Source of the DNA: Pseudodesulfovibrio sp. JC047
GTDB taxonomy: Bacteria; Desulfobacterota; Desulfovibrionia; Desulfovibrionales; Desulfovibrionaceae
Length of the DNA: 64,000 nt
Reading direction: 5' to 3'
Assembly: GCF_010468615.1 (NCBI RefSeq)
Contig: NZ_WUEH01000019.1
Span: forward strand, 1 to 64,000
The translations under genes and the position numbers were made by a program. The number at the start of each line of letters is the position of its first letter. Position 1 is the stretch's first letter. Shown here piece by piece: positions 9,226-17,777 of this stretch. The notes under the pieces were generated by a model. That model saw nothing but the letters and a program-made list of their open reading frames with translations, was not told the DNA's origin and did no database searches.

Positions 9226-10116
9226 ATGTTCAAAAAGATACTCCTGGCAGTGACCCCTCAAATCGCTCCCCAGACAGCCCCCAAAGCAGCTTTCAACCTG
9301 GCCCGGAAACACGGAGCGGAACTCATGTTGTTCCACGCTCTGCCTGTAGGACGAGATGCGTGGTGTTCATTTGAAGAAACCGTGTCGGAACACGATCTTC
9401 TCGAATCCACAAAAAACAAGATTGCCCAATTCTATGCAGAAGATCTCAAAGACATTCCGAACCACTCCATCAGGGTGGTCGCCGGCCCGGTGGATGAGCA
9501 GCTTCTCAAGATCATCCATTCGGAAGGCATTGATCTGATCGTCATGGGCCATCATACCTCGGCCATGCACCGACCAGACCGCATGTGGGGCGTCGTGGAC
9601 ACGTCCATCCGTCGAGTCTGCTCCAATGTATTCTGCCCTGTCATGGTCGTAACCAACGAGATGCCCGGCAATGCCAACATCAACCGGATTCTCATGGCAA
9701 CGGATTTTTCAACGCCGTCGGATTCAACGCTCTGCTATGCAACGCAACTCGCCAGGTCCAATAACGCTCATCTCGATATTTTCCATGTGCTGGATGTCGG
9801 CCTGACCCGTCCCAATCCAAAATATTACATGCAGGAAATGGATATTTTCATCGACCGCGCACTGGAACGGATGAAAAAACGATACACTAGGGCCTTGGAC
9901 GGGATCAGCCACTCATTCCATTGTTGGGAAGGTATTCCGTACACCGAAATTCTCAAGCAGGCGCGTTGGGACAACGCCGATGTCATTGTCATGGCCCAAT
10001 ATTCCTCAAGCGAGGAACCGGCCCAGCCTTCCATTGGGTCCACGACCATTCAGGTGGCGCTCTCGCCGGGATGTCCGGCCATCATCGTCAATTACCGCGC
10101 CAGAGTCTGTATGTAG
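9226..10116 (+). CDS. Tandem-domain universal stress protein (UspA family)
   Basis: A 296-residue cytoplasmic protein made of two UspA-like domains, about residues 1-145 and 150-293. Each begins with a hydrophobic strand (KKILLAVTPQ, then NRILMATDFSTPSD) and ends with the typical VFCPVMVV or GCPAIIV strand. The second domain retains part of the nucleotide-binding G-GS-T pattern (SIGSTTIQ); the first is more degenerate. Tandem Usp proteins often act as stress-induced ATP-binding regulators. Start is fixed by AAAGGAGA eight bases upstream. A PEGA lipoprotein gene follows after 12 bases with its own ribosome-binding site, suggesting cotranscription. Confidence 0.88.
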   Translation: MFKKILLAVTPQIAPQTAPKAAFNLARKHGAELMLFHALPVGRDAWCSFEETVSEHDLLESTKNKIAQFYAEDLKDIPNHSIRVVAGPVDEQLLKIIHSEGIDLIVMGHHTSAMHRPDRMWGVVDTSIRRVCSNVFCPVMVVTNEMPGNANINRILMATDFSTPSDSTLCYATQLARSNNAHLDIFHVLDVGLTRPNPKYYMQEMDIFIDRALERMKKRYTRALDGISHSFHCWEGIPYTEILKQARWDNADVIVMAQYSSSEEPAQPSIGSTTIQVALSPGCPAIIVNYRARVCM

Positions 10117-10128
10117 CAGGAGGAAGAC

Positions 10129-10545
10129 ATGAAAGCATGGACTGTTTTTTCAATCGTGACCTCCGTCCTGCTTCTGGCGGCGTGTGGTCCGCCCAAACAG
10201 AAAATCCCCGTCAGCACTGACCCCATCGGTGCGACCGTCTATGCAGACGGCAAGAAGACCTGTACCAGTCCATGCTCTGTCAGCCTTGACAAACAGGGGG
10301 AACATCTCATTACCATTGTCAAAGAAGGCTACCAACAGGAAGAAATCATCGTCCGTCGCCAATTCAAACCGGACCGGGCCGTGCGTGACGGTGTGATCTC
10401 CGGCCTGCTCAAGGGGGGCGACCCCAAGGATGTGGCCGAGGAAACGGCCAAAAAAGTCGATGAACAGGAGCGGTCCGGCGAGGCGTATGAATTGACGCCG
10501 TCCATCATCACACAAACCCTGACCCCAAACCAAAGCGGATTGTAA
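10129..10545 (+). CDS. Small PEGA-domain lipoprotein
   Basis: A 138-residue lipoprotein with lipobox LLAAC (cysteine 19). A PEGA domain follows (KIPVSTDPIGATVYADG, CTSPC pair, LITIVKEGYQQEEIIV) and then a short helical tail ending ELTPSIITQTLTP. It is a clear paralogue of the 8157-8903 lipoprotein but lacks the His/Ser-rich extension. It sits between the Usp gene and a DciA-like gene with 3-12 base gaps, consistent with one transcript from 9226 to 11040. The role is unknown. Confidence 0.72.
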   Translation: MKAWTVFSIVTSVLLLAACGPPKQKIPVSTDPIGATVYADGKKTCTSPCSVSLDKQGEHLITIVKEGYQQEEIIVRRQFKPDRAVRDGVISGLLKGGDPKDVAEETAKKVDEQERSGEAYELTPSIITQTLTPNQSGL

Positions 10546-10548
10546 ACC

Positions 10549-11040
10549 ATGCGACGCAGTCGAAGAAAATATAACGAATACACGTCCAGACCCGGGCCTC
10601 GAAAGACCAGCGATCTCATGCCCCGCTTTTTGGACAAGCTCGACACCACTGGTGGGGCCGCCTTGGTCCGACTGTGGCGGTCCTGGGATGATCTCATGGG
10701 TGAAATGGCCGCCATGGCCCGCCCGCTTGGTCATCGTGGCACCAGAATCGTGCTCGCGGCTCAAGACCCCATCGTCATGCAGGAAGCCCAATATCTGGCT
10801 CCCATGATGCTCCAAAAAATAAATGAATATCTGGGCGAAGAAGTTTTTGACAAAGTCGTCTTCGAACTGCTAAACGGCAGAGTTCCTTTGGACGAAGTAA
10901 TTCGGCCGGAGGCTCCAGAGCCTCCGAGGAAACTTAAAAGGCCCAAGAATTTGGGTCATGTCGATGATCAGCTGGACCCGGATTCCCCAGTGGGAAAATG
11001 TTACCGGGCCTACCGGCGAATGTTTGACGACAAAGACTGA
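10549..11040 (+). CDS. DciA-like (DUF721) protein
   Basis: A 163-residue basic protein. Residues about 25-110 match the DUF721/DciA fold: LVRLWRSWDDLMGEMAAMARPLGHRGTRIVLAAQDP, then QEAQYLAPMMLQKINEYLG. DciA is the ancestral loader of the replicative helicase DnaB in bacteria lacking DnaC, and this is a plausible role here. The C-terminal 50 residues are charged and proline-rich. The start ATG lies 3 bases after the preceding stop with only a weak ribosome-binding site, implying translational coupling. The family call is good; the helicase-loading role is inferred. Confidence 0.7.
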   Translation: MRRSRRKYNEYTSRPGPRKTSDLMPRFLDKLDTTGGAALVRLWRSWDDLMGEMAAMARPLGHRGTRIVLAAQDPIVMQEAQYLAPMMLQKINEYLGEEVFDKVVFELLNGRVPLDEVIRPEAPEPPRKLKRPKNLGHVDDQLDPDSPVGKCYRAYRRMFDDKD

Positions 11041-11073
11041 CATTCGCCTCCCTCTATTTTTAAGGAGTACACC

Positions 11074-11424
11074 ATGAGTGAAGATGTAAAAGAAATTTCC
11101 TTTGATGAGCTTGGCCTGACCAAGCCCCTGGAAAAGATGACCGCCAAAGAATTGCGTGCCCTGTGCGTTGCCAAGCTCCCCATGATTACGGGTGCCTCCG
11201 GCAAGGACAAGGACGCTCTGGTTCAGGAAATCAAAGACGTTTTTGGTATTGTCGAAGAAGAGCAGGTTTCTCCCTACAAGAAACAGATTGCCGAGATCAA
11301 AAAAGAGATCAGAGCTCTCCGTGCTGCAAAAAGCGAAATGGAAGACCGCAAGAAACGTGAGTATATCCGTCGCAAAATCAACAAACTGAAAAAACGTACT
11401 CGCAAACTCGCCCGCGCAATTTAA
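11074..11424 (+). CDS. Small charged protein with SAP/Rho-N-like segment and basic coiled coil
   Basis: A 116-residue cytoplasmic protein. Residues about 20-60 (LEKMTAKELRALCVAKLP, DALVQEIKDVFGI) look like a SAP or Rho N-terminal helix-extended-helix. Residues 65-116 are a long helix rich in K, R and E ending in KLKKRTRKLARAI. This composition suggests nucleic-acid binding. A clean AAGGAG precedes the ATG. Two tRNA genes follow with their own promoter. No named family is recognised with certainty. Confidence 0.65.
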   Translation: MSEDVKEISFDELGLTKPLEKMTAKELRALCVAKLPMITGASGKDKDALVQEIKDVFGIVEEEQVSPYKKQIAEIKKEIRALRAAKSEMEDRKKREYIRRKINKLKKRTRKLARAI

Positions 11425-11442
11425 AAAAAAGCAAAAAAGAAG

Positions 11443-11470
11443 TTGACATAACAAGGCCTAGCCTTTAAAT
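11443..11470 (+). promoter_or_regulatory. Promoter of the tRNA-Gln/tRNA-Glu pair
   Basis: A consensus -35 TTGACA at 11443-11448, a 16-base spacer and TTAAAT at 11465-11470 lie 14 bases before the mature tRNA-Gln end. The strong -35 suits a stable RNA promoter. Confidence 0.65.
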
Positions 11471-11484
11471 CACTTCTTCGTTGC

Positions 11485-11559
11485 TGGGCTGTCGTTCAAT
11501 TGGCAGGACGACGGGTTCTGGTTCCGTTAATCAAGGTTCGAGTCCTTGCAGCCCAGCCA
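11485..11559 (+). tRNA. tRNA-Gln (CTG)
   Basis: Seventy-five bases including an encoded CCA. Acceptor TGGGCTG pairs with CAGCCCA. The anticodon stem ACGGG/TCCGT encloses TTCTGGT, giving anticodon CTG. The T-arm loop TTCGAGT is standard. The pair with tRNA-Glu, 10 bases downstream, is probably transcribed as one unit. Confidence 0.93.
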
Positions 11560-11569
11560 ACAAATATGC

Positions 11570-11647
11570 GTCCCCATCGTCTAGCCTGGTCCAGGACGGC
11601 GGCCTTTCACGCCGTTAACAGGGGTTCAAATCCCCTTGGGGACGCCA
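11570..11647 (+). tRNA. tRNA-Glu (TTC), copy 1
   Basis: Seventy-eight bases with encoded CCA. Acceptor GTCCCCA pairs with TGGGGAC. The anticodon loop CTTTCAC gives anticodon TTC, and the T-loop is TTCAAAT. The gene is identical to a second copy at 17368 and closely similar to a degraded third copy at 21569. Confidence 0.95.
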
Positions 11648-11656
11648 CGGAAATAC

Positions 11657-11693
11657 AACGGGTTTCATCGAAAGATGAAACCCGTTTTCCTTT
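11657..11693 (+). terminator. Terminator of the tRNA-Gln/tRNA-Glu unit
   Basis: A perfect 13-bp stem (AACGGGTTTCATC and its complement) with a GAAA loop is followed by a T-rich tract. It starts 10 bases after the tRNA-Glu CCA end. Bases 11694-12008 hold no gene I can support. Confidence 0.93.
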
Positions 11694-12008
11694 ATGGTCT
11701 CATTTTCATTTTTCCAGCCTCGTCTTTCCCCCTCTTTCATGAATACCCGGGCTGCATGGCCCAAATCCCAGCCTCTTCATTCGTGCATCATATCGCCCAG
11801 ATGAACCGCGTTTCCATCCGTACTCAGGGGGAACCACTTCAGTTCAGCTATTTCATCAAAAACTGGTTCACATCGCATACCCATCTTTTTTTCATTGAAG
11901 GTGGACGCAACGCGCTGGCAAGTGTACAGAATAGACAGGCCCATATGCAGTGTCCGACACGTTTGAGGGTTGTCGGGATGTCTCGAATCAAAAGACAAGG
12001 AAGGCAAG

Positions 12009-13706
12009 ATGATGAAACGATGGCTTATAACTTCGCTGTGTCTCATGCTTTTTTTGGCGTTGCTCACAGCGTGCAGTTCCGAAGCGGAACAACCTGAAGA
12101 AAAAGCAGTGTCGGAAACGTCCATATCAAACCCCTCTCCGACAGAATCGGCAGCCAACACACCGGAAAACCCTGACCAAACGGCCACGGAAGCCGCTTCC
12201 CCCGCAACCATCCCGTCAACAGACAAGCCAAACATCGTGGTTATCTGGGGTGACGATATTGGCCAAAGCAATCTCAGTGCCTACACCCGTGGCGTCATGG
12301 GCTATACCACGCCCAACATTGATCGCGTGGCGCACGAAGGCATGATCTTTACCGACTATTATGCCGAACAAAGTTGCACCGCCGGTCGCTCCGCATTCAT
12401 CACCGGCCAGTCCGTCTATCGCACAGGCCTCTCAAAAGTGGGAATGCCCGGCGCAGAACTCGGCATGAATGAAGCCGATCCCACCATCGCCGAGCTGCTC
12501 AAGAATCACGGCTATGCCACCGCCCAATTCGGCAAAAACCATCTGGGAGATCGAGACATCCACCTACCCACCAACCACGGCTTCGATGAATTCTATGGCA
12601 ACCTGTACCACCTCAATGCCGAAGAAGAACCGGAACACCCCGATTATCCAAAACCAGAAGAATTTCCGAACTTCAAAAAGAACTACGGTCCTCGTGGGGT
12701 CATCCACTCCTATGCAACCGCTGACGGACAGAAAATTGAAGATACCGGCCCTCTGACCAAGAAACGCATGGAAACCATTGATGAAGATGTTGCCACACGC
12801 AGCGCCGAATACATCCTAAAACAGGCACAAACCGGCGATCCCTTCTTTGTCTGGGTCAATTTCACGCACATGCACTTCCGCACCTATGTACCAGACGACA
12901 AAAAGGGACAGGCTGGACGCTGGCAGTCCATTTATCACGATGCCATGGTCCAACATGACAAGGATGTGGGTATCGTGCTCGATGCCATCGACGAAGCTGG
13001 CATCGCCGACAACACCATTGTTTTCTATTCCACGGACAACGGCCCGCACAAGAACACCTGGCCGGATGCAGGTACCTCTCCGTTCCGCAATGAAAAGAAC
13101 TCCAACTGGGAAGGCGCGTACCGTGTGCCCGCCATGGTCCGCTGGCCCGGACACATTCAGGCCGGTGCGGTCTCCAATGACATCATCTCCCATCTGGACT
13201 GGATGCCCACTTTGCTCGCCGCAGCAGGAGAAACCGATGTAAAGGAAAAGCTGCTCACGGGCCACTCCGCCAACGGCAAGGAATTCAAGGTCCACCTGGA
13301 CGGGTACAATTTCCTGCCCTACCTCACAGGTCAAAACGACACGGCTCCACGCAAAGACTACTTCTATTTCTCGGATGACGGCGATCTCACGGGATTGCGG
13401 TACGACAACTGGAAAATCGTCTTTGCCCAGCAACGGGCTCCCGGCTCCATGCTGGTCTGGGGCGAACCACTGGTGAATACGAGAATCCCCTGGCTCTTCA
13501 ACCTCCGAACCGATCCGTATGAACAGGCGACCATCACCTCGAATACCTATTGGGACTGGTATCTGGACCATGCATTCCTGCTCGTCCCGGCGCAGGGTAT
13601 TGTCGGGGACTTCCTTGGCACATTCCAGGAATATCCTCCCCGGATGAAGGCGGCCAGTTTCACTATCGATCAGATCATGGAAAAGCTGACCCCACCGACA
13701 CAGTAA
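12009..13706 (+). CDS. Sulfatase-family lipoprotein (arylsulfatase-like)
   Basis: A predicted periplasmic, lipid-anchored sulfatase of 565 residues. Lipobox LLTAC follows a signal helix, then a Pro/Thr/Glu-rich linker of about 45 residues. The catalytic domain starts at NIVVIWGDDIG, whose aspartates are metal ligands. The formylglycine motif CTAGR has its cysteine at residue 123, and STDNGPHKN is the second metal-site block. Cysteine-type sulfatases need a maturase; none is visible here. An in-frame ATG 13 codons upstream exists, but ATG 12009 follows AAGGAAGG and begins the signal peptide. It lies between two identical tRNA-Glu genes. The sulfate ester substrate is unknown. Confidence 0.88.
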   Translation: MMKRWLITSLCLMLFLALLTACSSEAEQPEEKAVSETSISNPSPTESAANTPENPDQTATEAASPATIPSTDKPNIVVIWGDDIGQSNLSAYTRGVMGYTTPNIDRVAHEGMIFTDYYAEQSCTAGRSAFITGQSVYRTGLSKVGMPGAELGMNEADPTIAELLKNHGYATAQFGKNHLGDRDIHLPTNHGFDEFYGNLYHLNAEEEPEHPDYPKPEEFPNFKKNYGPRGVIHSYATADGQKIEDTGPLTKKRMETIDEDVATRSAEYILKQAQTGDPFFVWVNFTHMHFRTYVPDDKKGQAGRWQSIYHDAMVQHDKDVGIVLDAIDEAGIADNTIVFYSTDNGPHKNTWPDAGTSPFRNEKNSNWEGAYRVPAMVRWPGHIQAGAVSNDIISHLDWMPTLLAAAGETDVKEKLLTGHSANGKEFKVHLDGYNFLPYLTGQNDTAPRKDYFYFSDDGDLTGLRYDNWKIVFAQQRAPGSMLVWGEPLVNTRIPWLFNLRTDPYEQATITSNTYWDWYLDHAFLLVPAQGIVGDFLGTFQEYPPRMKAASFTIDQIMEKLTPPTQ

Positions 13707-13720
13707 AAAAACCCATAAAT

Positions 13721-13757
13721 GCCGTGTGCCTGTTGCAACACCAGCAGGCACACGGTG
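13721..13757 (+). terminator. Hairpin between sulfatase and cytochrome genes
   Basis: CCGTGTGCCTG pairs perfectly with CAGGCACACGG across a 12-base loop, 15 bases after the sulfatase stop. No T-run follows, so full termination is uncertain. Confidence 0.4.
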
Positions 13758-13792
13758 CTTCATCCACCGCTTGAAAGACAGACTGGAACGCC

Positions 13793-16111
13793 ATGAGACA
13801 CTCGACATCGCACTTTCCGCTTCATGTACTATGGTCCTTTCTCCTAATCGCACTCCTCGCCACACCGTCCCCTCCGGCACAGGCGCAACACTTTGCGGGA
13901 TCTGAAAGCTGCCGGGACTGCCATGAACGGTTCTACCAATTGTGGGCACCGTCACGACATGGCACAGCCATGCAGCCTTACACCGACGAATTCGCCAGGG
14001 CCAACCTGACCCACCAGCCCTCTCCCCTGACTATTGAAGGCATCGAGTATCTCGCCCATGTCGAAAAAGGAACAGGGTACATCCTTGCCACAACGGCTGA
14101 TGAACAGAATCGCCTGCCCATCGAGCACGTTCTCGGGGGGAAATACGTCTATTATTTCCTGACCCCCATGGACAAAGGACGGCTTCAAACCCTTCCGTTG
14201 GCCTATGATGTGGTCAACAAAGAATGGTTTGATATGGCCGGAAGCGGCATTCGACATACGGGGGGGGATGCCGTGTCCTGGACTGATGCAGCCTTTACTT
14301 TCAATACTTCGTGCCACGGCTGCCACGTCAGCCAGTTACGAAACAACTATGACCAGAAAACCGGCAGGTATGAAACGACGTGGGCCGAACCCGGCATCAA
14401 TTGCGAGACCTGTCACGGGCCTTCGTCCGAACACAACCGGGTCTGTCGCGAAGCCGAAAAGGGCACGGTCCCGGACGACTTGAAAATCCTCGGGGGAAAA
14501 GGGAAATTCACGGTGCAGCAGAACTCGGACGCCTGCGCACCCTGTCACGCCCAGATGATTCCGCTGACTGGCTCGTTCATGCCGGGCGATGCCTTTTATG
14601 ACCATTTCGATCTGACCACACTGGAAGACCCTGATTGGTATCCCGATGGCCGAGACCTCGGCGAGAACTACACCCACACCACCTGGAGCCTCAGTCCATG
14701 TGTCCAGTCCGGTGCATTGGGATGCGTCCATTGCCACACGTCAAGCGGCCGCTTCCGCCAAAAGAACGCCCCGAACACCGCCTGCGCCCCCTGCCATGAT
14801 GCCAAGGTCTCTGCCCCGGGAAAACATACCATGCACACACCCGGCCCGGATACGCCGACCTGTCTTTCCTGTCACATGCACAAAACCCGTTTTGCCCGCA
14901 TGGACCGGAGCGACCATTCAATGCTTCCGCCGACACCGGCCACCACCATGGCGTTCGGCTCTCCCAATGCCTGTAATGGATGCCATACGGACAAAGACGC
15001 AGCTTGGGCCGATTCCATTGTCCGCCAATGGCGATCCCGGGACTATCAGGCCCCAATCCTTCACCGCGCAGGTCTCGTTGATGCCGCCCGAAACAGCGAG
15101 TGGTCCAAACTGCCCGCAATGACCGCGTATATCACCGATCCAAACAGTGACCCGATTTTTGTGACATCATTGATCCGCCTCCTCCGCGCCTGCCCCATGC
15201 AGGACAAATGGCCCGCCATCCTCTCGGCCATGGAACATTCCTCTCCGCTGGTCCGATCAGCCGCAGCCGAAGCACTCACTCCACCGAGGTCCCCAGAGGC
15301 CCTTCAAGCTCTGGTACAGGCCACAGGAGACCCGGTTCGACTGGTCCGCATCCGAGCCGCCGCCGCATTGACCGGAGTGCCCATGCACATCACCAAGGGT
15401 GAACACGCATCACACTTCGAAGCCGCAAAAACGGAATACCTGCATTCCCTGACAGCGCGCCCGGACCTGTGGACATCCCACTACAATCTCGGGAATTACT
15501 ATCTGCTCAACCGGGAATTCAGAAAAGCCCGCATCGCCTTCAGAGAAGCCCATGACATTGCACCACAGGCCATTCCGCCACTCGTGAACAACGCCATGGC
15601 CCATGCCCGCATGAACGATCTCAAGGGCGCGGAACTGCTGCTCATGAAAGCGTTGAAGCTGGCTCCGGAAGCCCCTGCCATTCTCTATAATCTGGGCCTG
15701 CTCAAAAGTGAGTTGAACAAGATTGACGAAGCCGAAACGTATCTGCGAGCCAGTCTGAAAGCCGATCCCCAGCTTGCCGGAGCCGCATATAATCTCTCTG
15801 TCCTTGTTGGGGAAAAGTCGCCCGGAGAAGCCATCGAATTCGCCCAAACCGCGTCCGATCTCCGCGAGGATCCTCGATACGCCTTCAACCTCGCCTTTGC
15901 CCAACATCGAGGAGGCCACACGGAAAAGGCCCGCACCACACTAAAAAATTCCATCAAGAATTGGCCGGAATTCACCGATGCCTATCTCTATCTTCTCAAC
16001 ATCGCCGAGACACCGACCCAGCAGTCCGAAGCCAAGAAACTGATTGCCACCGCCCTGTCTTCGCACACCCTTTCGCCAGCAAGTCGGGCCAGATTGAAAC
16101 AGGTCTTCTAA
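13793..16111 (+). CDS. Octahaem c-type cytochrome with C-terminal TPR repeats
   Basis: A 772-residue exported protein with a signal peptide ending near AQAQ. The first 400 residues hold eight CxxCH haem sites (CRDCH, CHGCH, CETCH, CAPCH, CVHCH, CAPCH, CLSCH, CNGCH). A helical HEAT-like stretch follows (SSPLVRSAAAEALTPP, VRIRAAAALTGV). Then come about five TPRs with the YNLGNYYLLN and YNLGLLKSELN signatures. This fits a periplasmic electron-transfer or nitrite-reductase-like multihaem protein with a protein-docking tail. Similar cytochrome-TPR proteins occur in metal- and sulfate-reducers; the partner is unknown. It follows the sulfatase on the same strand. Confidence 0.85.
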   Translation: MRHSTSHFPLHVLWSFLLIALLATPSPPAQAQHFAGSESCRDCHERFYQLWAPSRHGTAMQPYTDEFARANLTHQPSPLTIEGIEYLAHVEKGTGYILATTADEQNRLPIEHVLGGKYVYYFLTPMDKGRLQTLPLAYDVVNKEWFDMAGSGIRHTGGDAVSWTDAAFTFNTSCHGCHVSQLRNNYDQKTGRYETTWAEPGINCETCHGPSSEHNRVCREAEKGTVPDDLKILGGKGKFTVQQNSDACAPCHAQMIPLTGSFMPGDAFYDHFDLTTLEDPDWYPDGRDLGENYTHTTWSLSPCVQSGALGCVHCHTSSGRFRQKNAPNTACAPCHDAKVSAPGKHTMHTPGPDTPTCLSCHMHKTRFARMDRSDHSMLPPTPATTMAFGSPNACNGCHTDKDAAWADSIVRQWRSRDYQAPILHRAGLVDAARNSEWSKLPAMTAYITDPNSDPIFVTSLIRLLRACPMQDKWPAILSAMEHSSPLVRSAAAEALTPPRSPEALQALVQATGDPVRLVRIRAAAALTGVPMHITKGEHASHFEAAKTEYLHSLTARPDLWTSHYNLGNYYLLNREFRKARIAFREAHDIAPQAIPPLVNNAMAHARMNDLKGAELLLMKALKLAPEAPAILYNLGLLKSELNKIDEAETYLRASLKADPQLAGAAYNLSVLVGEKSPGEAIEFAQTASDLREDPRYAFNLAFAQHRGGHTEKARTTLKNSIKNWPEFTDAYLYLLNIAETPTQQSEAKKLIATALSSHTLSPASRARLKQVF

Positions 16112-16116
16112 ACGAC

Positions 16117-16150
16117 AACAGCCTTTGAAGCATCGTCTTCAAAGGCTGTT
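16117..16150. terminator. Bidirectional terminator between convergent genes
   Basis: A perfect 14-bp stem (AACAGCCTTTGAAG and its complement) with a 6-base loop lies between the convergent cytochrome and HAD genes, so it can serve both. Confidence 0.75.
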
Positions 16151-16173
16151 TGTCAAGTCTTTCCCCTGCGGGG

Positions 16174-17160
16174 CTACGGCGAAACTTCTTCGGCGAAAAT
16201 CACCTTGAAATCCTGCTTCATGCTGATCTCATGCCAGCCGTTTTCCTCACACATCGCCCGCATGGCCTCATCCTTGTACTGATATTCCCGGTCAGGATCA
16301 TCATGGTTGACGATCAACTGAATGCTCCGAGCGGCGGTCTTGGAATATTCCAGCATATGATAGTCTCCGCCAGAATTCCCCACGGCAAAGAGAGGCACCC
16401 GGCCAATGGTATTCCGAATATTCACGGGCTTGCCTTCCTTGTCGTTGATCGGCTTCACAAAGGCGTGTTGCCGAACAAAATCGGCCCGCTTCCCATTCCG
16501 AACCCATTTGGTCAGAACCGTGGTCCCGATCACATGTTCCGGGCTGACATGGGCGGCTTTCAGCGCAAAGCCCCGGGTAAACTGCGGGTCGGACCCAGAA
16601 CAGATATAGACCGTAAACTGATGCGCCTTGAGATAATCAATAAGCTGCACCACGGGCGCATAGACCAGCGTGTTGTAACTCGTGCCAAAACGAGCGTCTT
16701 TCACCTGCGTAAAGTACGCGGCCAGTGCGTCGGAATATTCCGCATCCGTATAGCCATCCGTGGCATAGAGCAAAATGGTATACAGGCTGTTGATCGCAGC
16801 CGGATCATGGCTGAAATAGGCCATATCCTTCTCAAGCACGGCCTTGTAGGGCTGCACTGTCTTGAGTGACGGTTCTTTCTCCAACCGCTTGAGCAATTCC
16901 CGCTCGGCAAAATCGAAAACAACGTACTGCGGTTTTTCAACAAGGATGGTCCCATCCATGTCAAACGTTGCAATCCGATCCTCAGGCGGCACATACCCCG
17001 GTCCGGACTCATTGATGATATTTTCTACAAAATCGATAATCACCGTCTTGACGGTTCCATCACGCCACAAATCAAGATCCCCCTGCCCTCCAGGACTCTG
17101 CACGGGCAACAACAGCAAAAAAAACAGCAAAACCCCCACCTTCAACACACCGTATCTCAT
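16174..17160 (-). CDS. Exported HAD-superfamily phosphatase
   Basis: A 328-residue protein with an N-terminal hydrophobic signal segment (GVLLFFLLLLPVQSP), so it acts in or facing the periplasm. HAD motifs are complete: DMDGT at residues 67-71 (nucleophile D67), CSGSD (motif II), a lysine in the KPVNIRN region (motif III) and GNSGGDYHML (motif IV). The cap resembles that of the phosphoserine-phosphatase-like group. The substrate is not predictable. Divergent from the second tRNA-Glu gene, it is the last gene in the segment bounded by tRNA-Glu copies 1 and 2. Confidence 0.8.
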   Translation of the reverse strand: MRYGVLKVGVLLFFLLLLPVQSPGGQGDLDLWRDGTVKTVIIDFVENIINESGPGYVPPEDRIATFDMDGTILVEKPQYVVFDFAERELLKRLEKEPSLKTVQPYKAVLEKDMAYFSHDPAAINSLYTILLYATDGYTDAEYSDALAAYFTQVKDARFGTSYNTLVYAPVVQLIDYLKAHQFTVYICSGSDPQFTRGFALKAAHVSPEHVIGTTVLTKWVRNGKRADFVRQHAFVKPINDKEGKPVNIRNTIGRVPLFAVGNSGGDYHMLEYSKTAARSIQLIVNHDDPDREYQYKDEAMRAMCEENGWHEISMKQDFKVIFAEEVSP

Positions 17161-17367
17161 AAGGCCTCCTCTGCTTCATTTTTCCGATAATCACCAATGA
17201 CACTACAGCAAAAAAACAATGAATCAAACATAGAACACCCTTTTTCTTGGGTGTTCATCAAAAAAAATTAAAAAAAACAGCAAATGCGCTTGCCAAGCCC
17301 TCGGTTTTGTGTAAAACACGCCCTTCACGGATTGGAGCTGACCAGCACATCCGTTTGAAAAAAGTGC

Positions 17368-17445
17368 GTCCCCATCGTCTAGCCTGGTCCAGGACGGCGG
17401 CCTTTCACGCCGTTAACAGGGGTTCAAATCCCCTTGGGGACGCCA
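17368..17445 (+). tRNA. tRNA-Glu (TTC), copy 2
   Basis: Identical over all 78 bases to copy 1 at 11570, with encoded CCA. The flanks differ apart from a few bases each side (TGCG before, CACG after), so the repeat is essentially the tRNA itself. A dedicated terminator follows. Confidence 0.95.
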
Positions 17446-17454
17446 CGAAAATTC

Positions 17455-17488
17455 ACGGGGTACATCTTCACGATGTACCCCGTTTTTT
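17455..17488 (+). terminator. Terminator of tRNA-Glu copy 2
   Basis: A perfect 12-bp stem (ACGGGGTACATC and its complement) with a 5-base loop and six T, starting 10 bases after the CCA end. The stem sequence differs from that of copy 1 but the placement is the same. Confidence 0.93.
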
Positions 17489-17720
17489 GTTTGTGTTGAA
17501 AACACGAAGAGCATTCCGGATATTTACGTTTCCGGAATTTCTTTTCAAGCAGCAAATGCCCTACTCCAACGCAACAAAAGGCCTTACCATCTCTCTGAGC
17601 ATCTCCCTCTTTGAAGCCATACTGCTCACCCTACTGCATTCGACGTGGTGCACACATCAACTGAACCACCTGCTCACTAAATACAAACTTTCACCAGTAT
17701 TCAATTCCGATCCGACCATA

Positions 17721-17754
17721 AAGAAAGCCCCGGTGACATCCGTCACCAGGGCTT
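17721..17754 (-). terminator. Terminator of the proVWX-like operon
   Basis: On the minus strand AAGCCCTGGTGACGGATGTCACCGGGGCTT folds into a long stem followed by TCTTT. It lies 24 bases after the substrate-binding-protein stop. Bases 17489-17720 hold nothing supportable. Confidence 0.85.
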
Positions 17755-17777
17755 ATCTCTTCAAAAATGAAGAGGTG

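Noticed and set aside
12816-13955. Minus-strand open frame of 379 codons
   Set aside because: Antisense to the sulfatase gene and crosses into the next gene; no family character.
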